A DNA stretch of 64,000 nucleotides from Platerodrilus igneus. Its lineage: Eukaryota; Arthropoda; Insecta; Coleoptera; Lycidae. The stretch covers positions 3,166,001-3,230,000 of the forward strand of contig JARFIW010001369.1 in the NCBI GenBank assembly GCA_036346225.1. The letters run 5' to 3'. The notes under the pieces were generated by a model. It did no database searches. It saw nothing but the letters and a program-made list of their open reading frames with translations, and was not told the DNA's origin. The position numbers and the translations under genes are program-made. Shown here in pieces: positions 45,731 through 57,049 of the stretch. Within the stretch, counting starts at the first letter, position 1. Every line of letters begins with the position of its first letter.

Positions 45731-48700
45731 ATGGCACATATTTCATCGGATAGGTTGATAGTGGATTTAAAGGCCGCACTCGATAGATTATCTGATATAT
45801 CTGGTGCGATAGATAAATTGGAGCATATTAAAGGCAATTGTATTTCTGTTAATATTATGGCTGAAAGCGCCTTTGATATCAAAAACGATGTAGATACCGC
45901 TTATAAAACGTGCATCTTGGATGAGGACAACTCGGAATTATTAAATGAAATTACAACACTAAGAATTGAAATAGATAGGTCTTTGTTAAACATTAAAATT
46001 ATTAAAGCGCAATTTGATAATATATCCACTGCTGAAAAGGGCTTGACTGCAAATATTACTGGCATCAACTCGTGTAGCAATATTCGACTTCCTCGTATAG
46101 AAATGAAAAAATTTTCTGAAAAAATAGAACATTTTCAAGAGTTTATTCAATTTTTTAATAATTTAGTTCATGAAAATAATCAATTGCTACCGATCGAAAA
46201 GTTCTATTTTTTAATTGATGCGTTGGATTTTAAGTCTAGAGAACTCATTAGACATTTGCAAATTTCGAATAATAATTATATGCTAGCTTATTCAATTATT
46301 GTGGAGAGGTTTAATTCAAAACGTTTAATTGCAAACACGCATTGGAATGCTTTAGAATCGTCACCAAAAGCAAAATTTAATTCACATACAGATTTAAGAG
46401 AATTGCTTAATTGCTTTACGGAAAATCTATCAAGCTTACGTCAAACTAAGATTGATTTGCTCGACTTAGTATTGTTTAATTTGTTATCAAAAAAGGTAGA
46501 CACAAATCTTTTGAAAACATTTGAGTTAGAAAATACATCAGACATTCCATCTTATGATCAATTAAAATTATTTCTAGAAAAACATTGCAAGGCATTAGAA
46601 ATTAGCAATATGGTTGTTTCCGATACACCGTCCAAATTTAATACGTCCATTAAACAAACCATATCATCTAGTGTACCTTCTAAACGTTCCTTTGAATATT
46701 CAAAACCCCAAGTTCGAAAGTCATTCGTAACAACTTCATTCACTCAGAAATGCAGTCTTTGCAGTGGTACTCATAACTTATACCAATGTGAAATGTTTCT
46801 GAATAAATCGCCACAAGACCGTTATAACTTTGTTAAAGACAAACACTTATGCATTAATTGTCTTCGCAACTCTCATATGGTTACACGCTGCTCTTCCAAA
46901 CTTGTTTGTAAAAAGTGTGCAAGGGGTCATCATACTTTATTGCACTTTGAAAACCCTACAGTTGCTCAAAAACCTGCAATCAATCAGGCAACAGATCAAC
47001 TTCCCGAACCCACCTGCAACACTACTACAAGTACGTTGTTATCATCTTCTAGATCGTCCAACACAATGACGTTATTAGGCACCGCAAGAATTTCAATTAC
47101 AGATGGGTTTGGTAAAGTTCAGACAGTAAGAGCACTTGTAGATAGTGCATCAATGGAAAATTTCATGACTGATAAGTGTTGTCGACGCTTAGGTTTAAGA
47201 AAATCGAATATTTCAATGAAGATTGAAGGCTTAGGTCTATCTGCTTCCCATGCGTATGGACAAGTATCGTGTAAAATTAGTCCTCAAGGTAAAACTGTTC
47301 CAGAGTACAGTATTGATTGTTTTGTTTTACCAGACATTTGTGGAACCCTTCCTTCATCAAGGATCTCACCAAATAGTTGGCTTCACTTAGTTGGATTAGA
47401 TTTAGCAGATTCGGACTTCGACAAACCTAGCCATATCGATTTATTGTTAGGTGCGGATTTGTTCGCGCGTGTTTTATTAAACGCAACTCGCATTGGGTCA
47501 CCAGAAGAACCCGTGGCAATTCACACTACCTTTGGGTGGATATTAACAGGGAAGGTTCTTTCTTCTGTTACATCTCGTATATCATTAGCTGCAATTGTAG
47601 AAGATGCTAACATTACTCGATTTTGGGAACTGGAAAATATTCCAGATTCTAACAAATTATCTCCTCATGCGGAAATTTGTGAAAGGCATTTTGTGGACAC
47701 TCACAAGCAGGATGACACCGGTCGTTTTATTGTTTTGTTACCTTTCAATGGTCCTGAACCCCTATTTGCTGGCTCTCGAAATAGCACTTCGAAGATTTCT
47801 TTCACTAGAACGCCGTTTGGAAATAAATCCTCAACTGTATAATTCGTACAGAGAATTTATGCAGGATTATATCGATAGTGGTCACATGTCTCGTAGTGTA
47901 TCGGCTTCAACTCGATCGTCTACATTATCGCCGGTATATTACATACCACATCACGCCGTGTTCAAACCAGACAGTACAACTACAAAACTTCGTGTCGTAT
48001 TTGATGCTTCAGCCAGCGCTCAAAGTGGAGGGTCTTTAAATGATCATTTACTCGCAGGCCCCCCTCTTCAAAAAGATATCATGGAGTTGTTATTACACTT
48101 TCGTTTACATTCTGTAGTTCTAACTGCGGACATTAAGCAAATGTATAGACAGATTCTTATTTGTACTAGCCATCGAGACTATCAACGTATAGTTTGGAGA
48201 TTTAAGTCCTCGGAGTCTGTTATCGATTATCAGCTAAACACTGTTACATACGGCATCACATCATCACCATTTCTAGCCAAGCGTGTAATTCAAGAACTTG
48301 CAAAAAGTCAATCGTTACGTTTTCCTATTGCGTCCAAGATTTTAGCGTCGGATACGTACGTGGATGATTTGATTACAGGGTGTGATTCGATTGAGGATGG
48401 CAAGCGACTCGTGTATGAATTAAACCAAATTTGCCAATCAGGTGGTTTTATGTTGCGAAAGTGGAATAGCAACGTGCCAAGTGTCATTGGCCATTTACCT
48501 GATTCCGTTCGGTATCAGCAAGCATTTTTGTTTGAAGAGGTAAACAATACGTCTCAAAAAATTTTAGGACTGCAATGGCAACCATTGAGTGATGTGTTGT
48601 TTTACAATCTTAATATCGTTGATCGGCCTTGTACCAAAAGGAATATGGTTTCGGAAATTGCAAGGATCTTTGACCCTCTGGGGTTATTATCACCATTGGT

Positions 48701-50904
48701 CTTCTTCAAAGCATTTGATTCAATCTGTATGGATATTAGGAATTGGTTGGGATGAACTTCCTCCCAACAAATTGTTTTAAAATGGAATCTGTATCTTCAA
48801 CAATTACCCGAGTTATTGAAAATTGAAATTCCTCGACGGATTCTTTGCGATAACTATCAAACTGTACAAATTCATGCATTTTGTGATGCATCGGAAGCTG
48901 GATATGCAGCAACAGTTTATCTCCGCTGTGTCGATGAGAAAGGGAACATCCAAGTATCATTGGTCTGTGCCAAATCTAAGGTCGCACCAACCAATCGTAT
49001 ATCATTACCTCGATTAGAATTGTGTGGTGCAGTGTTGTTGTCGAACTTGGTCGAGTATGTGCAAAATACGTATAGATATAATTTAGTATTGAACGATACA
49101 TTTGCGTATACATTTCCACAGTAGCATTAGCATGGATTCGATCTTCGTCGTATAATTGGAAGACACTTATTGGCAATCGTGTCTCGCATATCCAAGAACG
49201 AGTGGCTCCATCATCGTGGCATCATATTAAATCACATGATAATCCTGCTGACTGTGCATCAAGAGGATTATTAGCTGCTGAGCTTGTTAATCATCCTTTG
49301 TGGTGGACGGCTCCATCATGGTTACTATTACCTAAAGAGAATTGGCCTGCTCATATGGAACCAACTCTTACAGATCACACTCAGATGCACATTGAAAAAA
49401 GAACTTTATCCCTTAATATACACGTTGCAGATCATTTCGTAGACTCGATGGTAAATCAATTTTCAGATTTGCGAAAAATATGCAAGATTCTGGTATATAT
49501 TTGTCAGTTCATTCGTAACTTGAAAGTTCGTGCAAATTTGGATATTGGAAACTTAGAACAATTATTGGTCTCCCCCGAACAGTATGCACTTCATTTATTA
49601 ATAAAACGGATTCAAGAACAAGTTTTCAGTCAGGACATTGATATCATTCGAAAGGGAAAACTTAGTAATAAACAACTTCGACCTCTCAGTCCTTTCCTAG
49701 ACAGTGATGGGTTGTTAAGGGTGGGCGGCCGGTTACGAAATGCAGACGTACCTTATGATACAAAATTTCCTTTGCTACTTCCTCGGTCACACCGGGTGAC
49801 AGAGCTCATTATTCGAGAGTGCCATACGAAATATTTACACCCTGGACTTAGAACTACTCATTTTTTGTTAGTACAAAATTTTTGGATTCTGTCTGCAAAA
49901 AGGGCTATTCAACAGTGCCTAAACTCTTGTATTCGATGTTTTCGTCAAAAACCTATTTCGCTATGCCCTCCTATGGGCGACTTGCCCCCCGCTAGACTTA
50001 CTGCCGGTAAAGCGTTTCTACATACTGGGGTAGACTACGGTGGACCCTTTTCTATCACCATGAATCGTATTAGAGGTGCCCAATCATTGAAAGCCTATGT
50101 TTGTTTATTTGTTTGTCTTAGTACAAAAGCGATACATCTGGAGTTGGCATCAAACCTATCTAACGAGAGGCCTTTATTGCAGCTTTACGGCGGTTTGTAG
50201 CACGCAGAGGTAAATGCTTGCAAATTCATAGTGACTGTGGAACAAATTTTATCGGAGCATCTCGGGAACTAATCGAATATATGAAGCAGTCATCTGAAAC
50301 GGAAGGTATTCACTTTGTTTTTAATCCTCCGTCGGCTCCTCACTTTGGAGGAATGTGGGAAGCTGGGATAAAATCTGTAAAGTCCCATCTCAAGAAGGTG
50401 GTAGGCGAACAAATTCTCTCGTACGAAGAATTTAACACCATTCTTGCTCAAATTGAAGCCATATTAAACTCCAGACCTTTATGTCCAATGAGTAACGATC
50501 CCACTGATTTTTCATTCTTAAGTCCTGGTCATTTTCTGAACGTAGAACCAGTGTCTGTCATTCCCGACCCTAATGTCTTAGATCTGAAACTATCTTCCTT
50601 AAATCGTTGGCAACTGGTTCAACGTATTCAGCAATCATTTTGGAAACAGTGGCATTTGGAGTACCTGCACACACTTCAACAGAAAACCAAATGGTTTTCT
50701 GCTAATTATTCGTTAATGGTGGGAACGTTGGTGTTCATTAAAGATACTCAAGTGTCTCCATTACAGTGGAAAATGGGACGTATACATACGTTGCATTATG
50801 GAAAGGACAATGTTTGTCGTGTGGCTACCGTGGCAACATCCCAGGGACTATTTAAAAGGCCCGTGGTAAAATTGTGCCCTCTCCCCATTCCAGAGGCAAC
50901 TTAG
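45731..50904 (+). pseudogene. BEL/Pao gag-pol polyprotein, frameshifted
   Basis: The first in-frame ATG is at 45731 (MAHISSDRLIVDLKAALDRL); the frame is open further back to 45662 without an ATG. Gag (DUF1759-like) is followed by zinc knuckles CSLCSGTHNLYQC and CINCLRNSHMVTRC near residues 341-395, and an aspartic protease with LVDSASMENF near residue 470. A frameshift near 47770 leads to the RT: VVFDASASAQSGGSLNDHL, LTADIKQMYRQI, and TYVDDLITG with YVDD at 48357-48368. Breaks follow near 48750, 49115 (in the RNase H part after LPRLELCGAVLLSNLV) and 50165. Integrase keeps an H2C2 finger (RECHTKYLHPG, CIRC), Asp at 50033, Asp at 50233 and Glu at 50359 with 41 residues between the last two. A DUF5641-like tail (RWQLVQRIQQSFWKQW) ends at 50904. 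Confidence 0.93.
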
Positions 50905-51010
50905 TATTATAGTTAGTATATTAGGGTAAGTTAACTTTTAAATTTACGGTTATATATATATTTTTTTGTTCGTTTAGACGCACTTAGAAAATAAGTTCCT
51001 AATACTTATT

Positions 51011-51023
51011 TTGGTGGGCGGTA
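51011..51023 (+). promoter_or_regulatory. BEL polypurine-tract candidate
   Basis: The stretch ttggtgggcggta abuts the right LTR. It is purine-rich but broken by T and C, so it is assigned by position more than by composition. Confidence 0.5.
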
Positions 51024-51382
51024 TGTTAAGGCTTTATAAGTATTTTGTTTGTAGTTGTATTATGCCAATCACAATTAATTTAAGTCCTTAAACTATTCCC
51101 CAGCTAGAACCCCTCCATTATCCCTACCTTTAGTGCAACGACATAAAAGGGTTGGTAATTTACAAGTGGACCACTATTCAACTTCGTGCTCGCTTCTGGC
51201 TTTGGTTCGTGATTAGTTCGGTGCATCGAGCATCAATAATTAGTAACAATTAGTGAACATTATACAGTCCATAATTATGATAGCAGTGCAAATACAATCA
51301 ACAACTACAACCAGTGAAAGGTAGGTGATATATTCCTTTAAAATTATCATTTCCTTTGTGTGATTGTAAATGCAAATTAACA
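51024..51382 (+). repeat. BEL right LTR (359 bp)
   Basis: Same length and ends (tgttaaggc...aattaaca) as the left LTR, with six base differences and no indels. Confidence 0.95.
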
Positions 51383-51387
51383 AATGG
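51383..51387. repeat. BEL target-site duplication, right (AATGG)
   Basis: Second copy of AATGG; the RTE reading resumes directly after it (ggagaaggcaatagaaaaa). Confidence 0.9.
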
Positions 51388-52440
51388 AGAAGGCAATAGA
51401 AAAAGGGGAAAAGATGTATATAGGGTTTGTAGATCTGGAAAAAGCATTCGACAATGGAAAATTGAAAAAAATGTTCGAAATACTCAAAAAGATTGGAATG
51501 AGTTTTATGGATAGGCGGATAGGACATGCTTATTCAAAGAGCAAACAGCGGTAATAGAATTAGAGCAGGAACGTAGAGAAGTAAATATTAAAAAAAAGGT
51601 GAGACAGGGATGTGCCCTATCCCCCTTAATTTTGAACTTGTACATTTAAGAGGCAATGAATACTGTTAAATGCAGGAAGACAGTTGGAATTACTATGCAG
51701 GAACAAGAGATTGATATGCTTAGATTAACAGATGAAATAGGGGTATTAGCATCTAGTAAGGAAGAGTTAGAAGTTGCTCTTAATGAAATGCAAAAATTCT
51801 AACAGAAAAATACGGAATGAAAATTAACAAAAATAAAACTAAAGTACTGGTATGCAAAGGACGGGTAAAAAATAGGTAACGTGAATTTACAAGAGGTTAA
51901 GGATTTCTATGGGAAAAGCACAAAAGATACAAAACAAAGATTAGCATAAAGTCGTGCTACATTTAACAAGAAAAAGCATCTACTGTGTTCAAAGACAACA
52001 AACATAAAAACAAGGAAAAGATTGCTTAAAGCATATGTGTGGAGTACAGCACTGTACGGCTGTGAAACTTGGACAGTAGGAAAAGTGGACAGGTAAAACA
52101 TAGTGCCTTTGAAATGCGGTGCTACAGACGTATGATGAAGATATCGTGGACAGACAAAGTCAAGAACAGAGACGTAGTAGAAAGGGCAGGGGTATGTGAA
52201 AAACAGTAAAAAAATAGATAGATAGGATGATAGGCCACATACTAAGGCATGAGGGAATAGTGCGAAATATTTTAGAAGCAGAGATAGAAAAAAAGAGAAG
52301 TAGAGGTAGACCTAGGTTAGACTATTGCACACAGATAGTAAAAGATGTAGGCTGTGGGAATTTCAGGAAAATGTGCAGGCTAGCTCAGAGTAGTAATCAA
52401 TGGAGGTATGCAACCAACTAGCCCCAAGATAAAAAAATTA
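51388..52440 (+). pseudogene. RTE reverse transcriptase and tail, copy 1 (after BEL)
   Basis: Continues the interrupted LINE: KMYIGFVDLEKAFDN at 51412-51456, RREVNIKKKVRQGCALSPLI at 51572-51630, LRLTDEIGVLASSKEELE at 51720-51775, NKNKTKVLVCKGR near 51828-51865, then the tail ALYGCETWTVGKVDR at about 52050-52095 and IGHILRHEGIVRNILEAEIE to NQWRYATN at 52227-52421. The catalytic FADD box is LTDE here (51725-51736), so the second Asp is replaced by Glu. Copy 2 still has FADD. Several frameshifts are present. Confidence 0.75.
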
Positions 52441-53525
52441 ATGTCAAAAAAAAACTGTACCTAAACATGATGATTATTGTAAACAACTACAGATTTTGGT
52501 TTTGCAATACTCTCAACTAATGTTAATTGTGCAAAAGGATTTACTGGAAAACTACTAATACGGCAAATGTATAAGTGTTGGGGGATCCTTGGCAGTCACA
52601 GGTTGCTTAACTCCTTTCACATATCTCTGAATCTCGGTGAAATAGGGCATATTGTTAAAACAATAGAAGGAGAACCGAGCTGTATATAGGCTGTGATGAG
52701 AATTTCGGAAAACTGTGTAGACTAGCTCACAACATAAATAAGGTGAGGTACAGGTCTAACCAGTTTCAAGACGTAAAACCTAATGACGAAAAAATAAGTG
52801 CACTTAAATCTGATGATTATTATTAACAACTACAGGTGTTGATTGTGAAATATTTTCAACTAATGTTGATTGTGCCAAAGGATATATTGGAAAAACTATT
52901 AATTCGACAAAAATTCGAGTGCTGAGGGAATTAGTCAACCAAAGGCTGCTTACCCCCCTACACATATCACTGAATATCGGGGAAATAGAGTATATAACTA
53001 TAAAACAATAGAAGGTGATCAAACTGCATAAAACAATAAAGTACAGCAGCTATGTTCAAAGACAACGAACATAGAAACAAGAAGAAAATTGTTCAAAGCA
53101 TATGTGTGGAGCACAGTACAATACTTCTATGAAATAGGGGCTGTAGGAAAAGCAGACAGAAAGAGATAGAAGCCTTCTGGAATGTTGTGCTTCAGATGTG
53201 TGAGGATGGTATCATGAACAGACAAAGTTAATAACAAATAGGTTATAGAAATAGTAGATGAACAAAGATATCTGTGGAAAACAAAAAAAATAAGAGAAAT
53301 AGAATGACAGGATACGTTCTAAGGCATTTCTGGGGAATAATACGGGATATTTTACAAGCAGAGATAGGAAAAAAGAGGTAGAGGTAGATCGAGATCAGAT
53401 TTTCGCATGCAGATAGGTGCAGACTGTGCAAATTTCAGAGAAATGTGAAGATTAATTCAGAATAGGAAACAATAAGGGTACGCGTCTAACCAGTTCCAGG
53501 ACTGAAAACCTAGTGATGATGACAT
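52441..53525 (+). repeat. Tandem RTE-derived 3' tails
   Basis: From about 52468 and again from about 52813 the sequence restarts with 'gatgattatt.t.aacaactacag', 'ctcaactaatgtt.attgtgc' and 'aatctcggtgaaatag'-like phrases, a period of about 345 bases. Unit 1 ends with an RTE tail (AHN..KVRYRSNQFQD and 'acctaatgacgaa'). Unit 2 carries a longer tail (cagctatgttcaaagacaac at 53044 through tccaggactgaaaacctagtgatgatgac at 53488-53524). The non-RTE leader of each unit also occurs at 63680-63745. These look like a short non-autonomous element borrowing the RTE 3' end. Confidence 0.65.
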
Positions 53526-53639
53526 ATAACGCAAGTTTATTCTAAATGATGGACCCATTTTTTAAAATCCGTATTTATTAAAATACAAATTCAAAATGAA
53601 CAATATACCAATAAAAAAGAGGAAGTTTCAAAGTTTTTT

Positions 53640-54695
53640 TAAACTTTATTAATGTTCAATGTGTCCACCGTTTGCCGCACTGCAAACGTCTACGCGGTAG
53701 GTAAACTCATTTCTCCCACGAGAAAGCGTATCTGCAGTTTCTGCGTGCACGGCAGTAGTGATACGTTTCCGCAAACCGTTCAGAGTTGTTGGTAGAGGAG
53801 GGACGTAAACAGCATCCTTAACATAACCCCATAAGAAGTAGTCACATGGGGTGGGATCAGGAGATCTCGGTGGCCAGAAGCGTAGAGCCAGGTCTTCATT
53901 ATCCGTGCGACATATCCAGCGCTAACGAGGAGATTCATTCAAAAATCCACCTTCATCAAGATGCCAATGGGACGGAGCTCCAACCTGTTGGAAAATAAAG
54001 TCCTGTGAATCTTCTATAACTTGAGGGAGCAGACATTGTTCCAACATTTCCAGGTACGTTATTCCAGTTACACTTGTTTCCACAAAGAAAAAGGATCCAT
54101 AGACCTTTGTACGAGATAAGGCACAGAACACGTTTATCTTCGGCGAGTCTCCTTCGTGTTGCAATGTTGAATGTGGATTTTGCAAACCCCATATGCGAAC
54201 ATTGTGTCTGTTGACTTTCCACTAAGGTGGAAAGTCGCTCCACCGCTAAAATTGTACACCATAGACACCGTCAACCTCCATCATTTGTAGCACATAACCA
54301 CAAAATTCGAGACGCTTTTCTTTGTTATTAGGCTTGAGAGCCTGCAGAAGTCGTAATCGGCAGGGCTTGTACAGCAAACGCCGTCTCAGAACTTTCCATA
54401 CAGTTGGTTGGGGTACTACAAATTCTCTACTAGCTCTATTGGTGGACTTACGTTGACTGCGAACAAAACTTTCTTTAATCCGCCTGACATCATCCTCTAA
54501 CACACACGGTCGGCCTGTGCTTTTTCCTTTACACACACTTCCAGTCAATCGAAATTGCTTAAACCATCGGCTAATGCTTCTAGTAGTTGGTGGTTCAATA
54601 CCGAATTTGATACGAAATGCCCGCTGCACTACAATTTGCGACTCACTTTTTGCGAACTCAAGAACGCAGAAAACCTTGTGCTCCACGGTAGCCAC
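53640..54695 (-). pseudogene. mariner-superfamily transposase 3, catalytically dead
   Basis: The family start reads MATVEHK; here the ATG is GTG (54693-54695), giving VATVEHKVFCVLEFAKSES. The paired helix-turn-helix region runs through RSISRWFKQFRLTGSVCKGK, STGRPCV, and VPQPTVWKVLRRRLLYKP. After a stop near 54246, the catalytic core reads FSGGATFHLSGK where the family has FSDEATFHLSGK: the first Asp (54242-54244) and the next Glu are both Gly. The second site reads FQQVGAPSHWH for FQQDGAPPHWH: codon 53982-53984 is Val. The third site, RSPDPTPCDYFLWGY, keeps its Asp. The C-terminus (RVDVCSAANGGHIEH) is followed by a stop at about 53655. Two of three catalytic acids are gone. Confidence 0.9.
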
Positions 54696-54799
54696 CTCAC
54701 TTACAACTGACGGAAAAACGAAATGACGGCCTATTGCCGCACGAACTCTACCGTCCACTTATGGAAACAATCGCCCGCCAACCCCTTTTCATTGGTACG

Positions 54800-54925
54800 T
54801 GGAACCGTATCACTGCTGCCGTGCACTCGGTAACAGTAAATACGCTTTCTCGTGTGTGGGATGAGTTTAGGCATCGCGTGGATGTTTGCCGTGCAGCAAA
54901 CAGTACACAAATTGAACATTTATAA
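54800..54925 (+). pseudogene. Second, inverted copy of the transposase C-terminus
   Basis: The plus strand reads NRITAAVHSVTVNTLSRVWD, EFRHRVDVCRAANS and EHL before a stop at 54923-54925. This is the same C-terminal block as the minus-strand gene, closer to the usual family sequence (SRVWDEFRHRVDVC) than the minus copy (SRGRNEFTYRVDVC). It belongs to the right inverted end. Confidence 0.85.
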
Positions 54926-55047
54926 TGTATTTAAAAAACTTTGAAACTTGCTCTTTTCATTGGTATAACGAATGTTCATTTTGGATTTATACTTTAATAA
55001 ATACGAATTTTTAAAAATGAGTGAATCATTTAGAATAACCCTGTATA

Positions 55048-55646
55048 ATGGAAACGATTACTTCCTTAGAAACGATTTGAAGTCGTTAAGAAGCATGCTC
55101 ACGTGTATTTGGCATTAAAATTCAGGATGTTGTAACTTATGAACTTGATTTTATTTACTATTCAAGTACAATATGCGGCGTCTTCTACATTCATAATAAG
55201 AATTTATAAAACAAACGATTTTGTTTTTAAATCGAACCGTAACTTTTGCACGTTTTGTAACGTAATTGAAACAATATGTACGTGTGAATCATGCATAACA
55301 AAAGGAAATAGAGGTAATTGTTATTCAAGGTAAAGTTGACACAATTCACAGTGGGTATTACATTTTATATTTTGTCACCATTATTTTAATCGCACTTTTA
55401 CCGCATGTTTTTATTTATTATTTTCAATTTACATTGTTGTCGTTCTCGGACAAGTTCATTTTGTAAACTAGTTATCTAAGTTACTATGTTAAACCCACTG
55501 GCTAGTATTTTTAAAACTAGTTGCTGATCAAGATAAGCCGTAATTGTCAAAAGTGGATTCATCAGAGGGCCTCTACTGGGTTTAATGTTTAAGAAATTAA
55601 TTTGCTTCATACATGAGCTGGTAATGTATGAACGTATTCATCTTTT
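55048..55646. other. No gene seen
   Basis: AT-rich. The 64-codon frame at 55139-55333 contains several cysteines (NFCTFCNVIETICTCESC) but no known spacing pattern, and there is no supporting context. Confidence 0.45.
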
Positions 55647-56337
55647 AGGGTTCCGTACCTTTTAAGATATAACCTTTATATGATCACTCTCGTGTCCGTC
55701 GGTCCGTTTATCACAGAGGTTTTTCTCGAAAACTATGTAACGTAGGAATTTGAAATTTGGCACGATGCTAGGTTTTTATGGAGAGCAAACATATCGAGAG
55801 TCAGAAAATAAAAAATATATATTTTTAGATTAAAATGGCGGAGGTTAATTCGATCAAAAGAAAAAAGTTTTATATCGTATGAGGTATCATTTGAAAGAGG
55901 ATTCTAAAAGGAGTATAAAAATTTTTTTTTTATAATTTTCGGTTCAGTAGTCTTCATGATAAAGCTTAAAATGTGCCAAATATGACCGCCCCCCCTCCTG
56001 TTCTCCTACATTTCCAAAGCTAAAATTTTGATTCTAATAGGGATAGTAGCTATTGAGTCATAGATTATCGGAAAACTACAGGTTTTTTTGACAGTGGCAT
56101 AGTTGCTGGGTAAAATTTTTTAAACACGGTAATAGACAACGTATTTACTAATACTGTACCAGTACAATGTGGGACAATATATCCATTTTTCAGTTATCAC
56201 AATCAAATTTGGATAAGATTTAAATATCCATAAAAAATAAAAACAGCTTAATTTGGTTTATTGATTGCTCACTGTAGAACTGGAACGGAACCCTAATAGT
56301 GCGAGCTCGACTCGCTCTTGGCTAACTTTTATTTATA
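55647..56337. repeat. GGGTTCCGT...GGAACCC dispersed repeat
   Basis: Starts gggttccgtacc and ends ggaacggaaccctaatagtgcgagctcgactcgctcttggc, terminal phrases I recognise from a repeat widespread in insects and other arthropods. The first 120 bases contain the typical 'tgtccgtcggtccgttt' phrase and 'ctcgaaaactatgtaacgtaggaatttgaaatttgg'. About 690 bases, no intact frame. The gggttccgt and acggaaccc ends form a short inverted repeat. Confidence 0.6.
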
Positions 56338-57049
56338 TATGAAAATTTTGTTTAGAGTAAAAACTTAGTCCTAAAAACTATCTGCAACTAGCTCTGGAAG
56401 AAATTGCCAATGTTAGCATTAAAACACGGCGTCGTTTACAAAAACAGATCTGTGTTCCATCAACCAACTGTGCCTAAAGTTCTAATAAACACGGATGCTC
56501 AATATTTATCTTTTATTTAAATGACAACTCGAAATCAGCCGTGCCTAAAATGCCTTACTAAATATCAAGTGTACTAATGAATTTCCAGAATTAAACAATT
56601 CATACAATTAGATGAACTTAACTAGAAACGGGCAAGTTTGTCCAAGCTTTTAAACATTTTATTCATATACCTAACGTTATATTAATTGTTACTATTAATC
56701 AGTACCATATATTCTACATTATCTACAACAGGCCGCTAACGCTAAGTAGCTTTTGAGTTCCACCCCTGTAGAAATCTGCTGGTTTGAAGTTAAAGAAATT
56801 TTCAAGTTTTAAAAAACATTTTCGTTCCAAAGAAATTTCATTGAAAACTGTGTAAGGCATTTGCCCCTGTCTAAGATGATAAATGTCTATTTGCTAGCTC
56901 TGGACTGCACTCCAGCGTTAGGAACCCTAAAATAAATATCTCTAATAATAAGCGATTTCCTATGAATAGGGCATGCCTGAAGTAACATCAAGTTATTATT
57001 ATACAAAGGAAGACAGGCGTTTGCGCCTCAAAATAATTATAACTTAGAT
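56338..57049. other. No gene seen
   Basis: Flank between the dispersed repeat and RTE copy 2; only short frames. Confidence 0.45.

Larger units (their letters stand above)
44808..51382 (+). mobile_element. BEL/Pao LTR retrotransposon, near complete
   Basis: A 6.58-kb element with two 359-bp LTRs, a primer-binding-site candidate, gag, protease, reverse transcriptase, RNase H and integrase in BEL/Pao order, a purine-rich stretch before the right LTR, and a 5-bp target duplication (AATGG). The LTRs differ at 6 positions by my comparison, which indicates a fairly recent insertion. It lies in the sense direction inside RTE copy 1. The coding region has about four frame breaks, so this copy looks non-autonomous unless those are assembly errors. 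Confidence 0.95.
41690..52440 (+). mobile_element. RTE-type LINE copy 1, interrupted twice
   Basis: Colinear with RTE copy 2 (57245-60030) in four blocks: 41690-42562 (endonuclease), 44030-44807 (linker and start of RT), and 51388-52440 (RT and C-terminal tail). The gaps are an unidentified insert at 42563-44029 and a BEL retrotransposon at 44808-51382. It also lacks about 110 bases relative to copy 2 near 44570. The clade is inferred from the endonuclease style (RVG.WNV start, GDFN, RYQIDYILV) and the (ATG)n-type 3' end, both usual in RTE/BovB-like LINEs. Confidence 0.75.
53526..55047 (-). mobile_element. mariner element 3 with about 240-bp inverted ends
   Basis: The outer ends pair (ttattctaaatgat at 53537 and atcatttagaataa at 55025, with cctgta at the right tip), and TATA-rich bases flank both. 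The inverted similarity extends inwards for about 240 bases and includes the last 40 or so transposase codons, which therefore occur on both strands (53640-53770 minus; 54810-54925 plus). It follows directly on the tandem RTE tails. Confidence 0.85.

Noticed and set aside
44808..51382. Endogenous retrovirus with an envelope gene
   Set aside because: No envelope-like frame lies between the integrase tail (50904) and the right LTR (51024); domain order and protease type fit a BEL/Pao retrotransposon.
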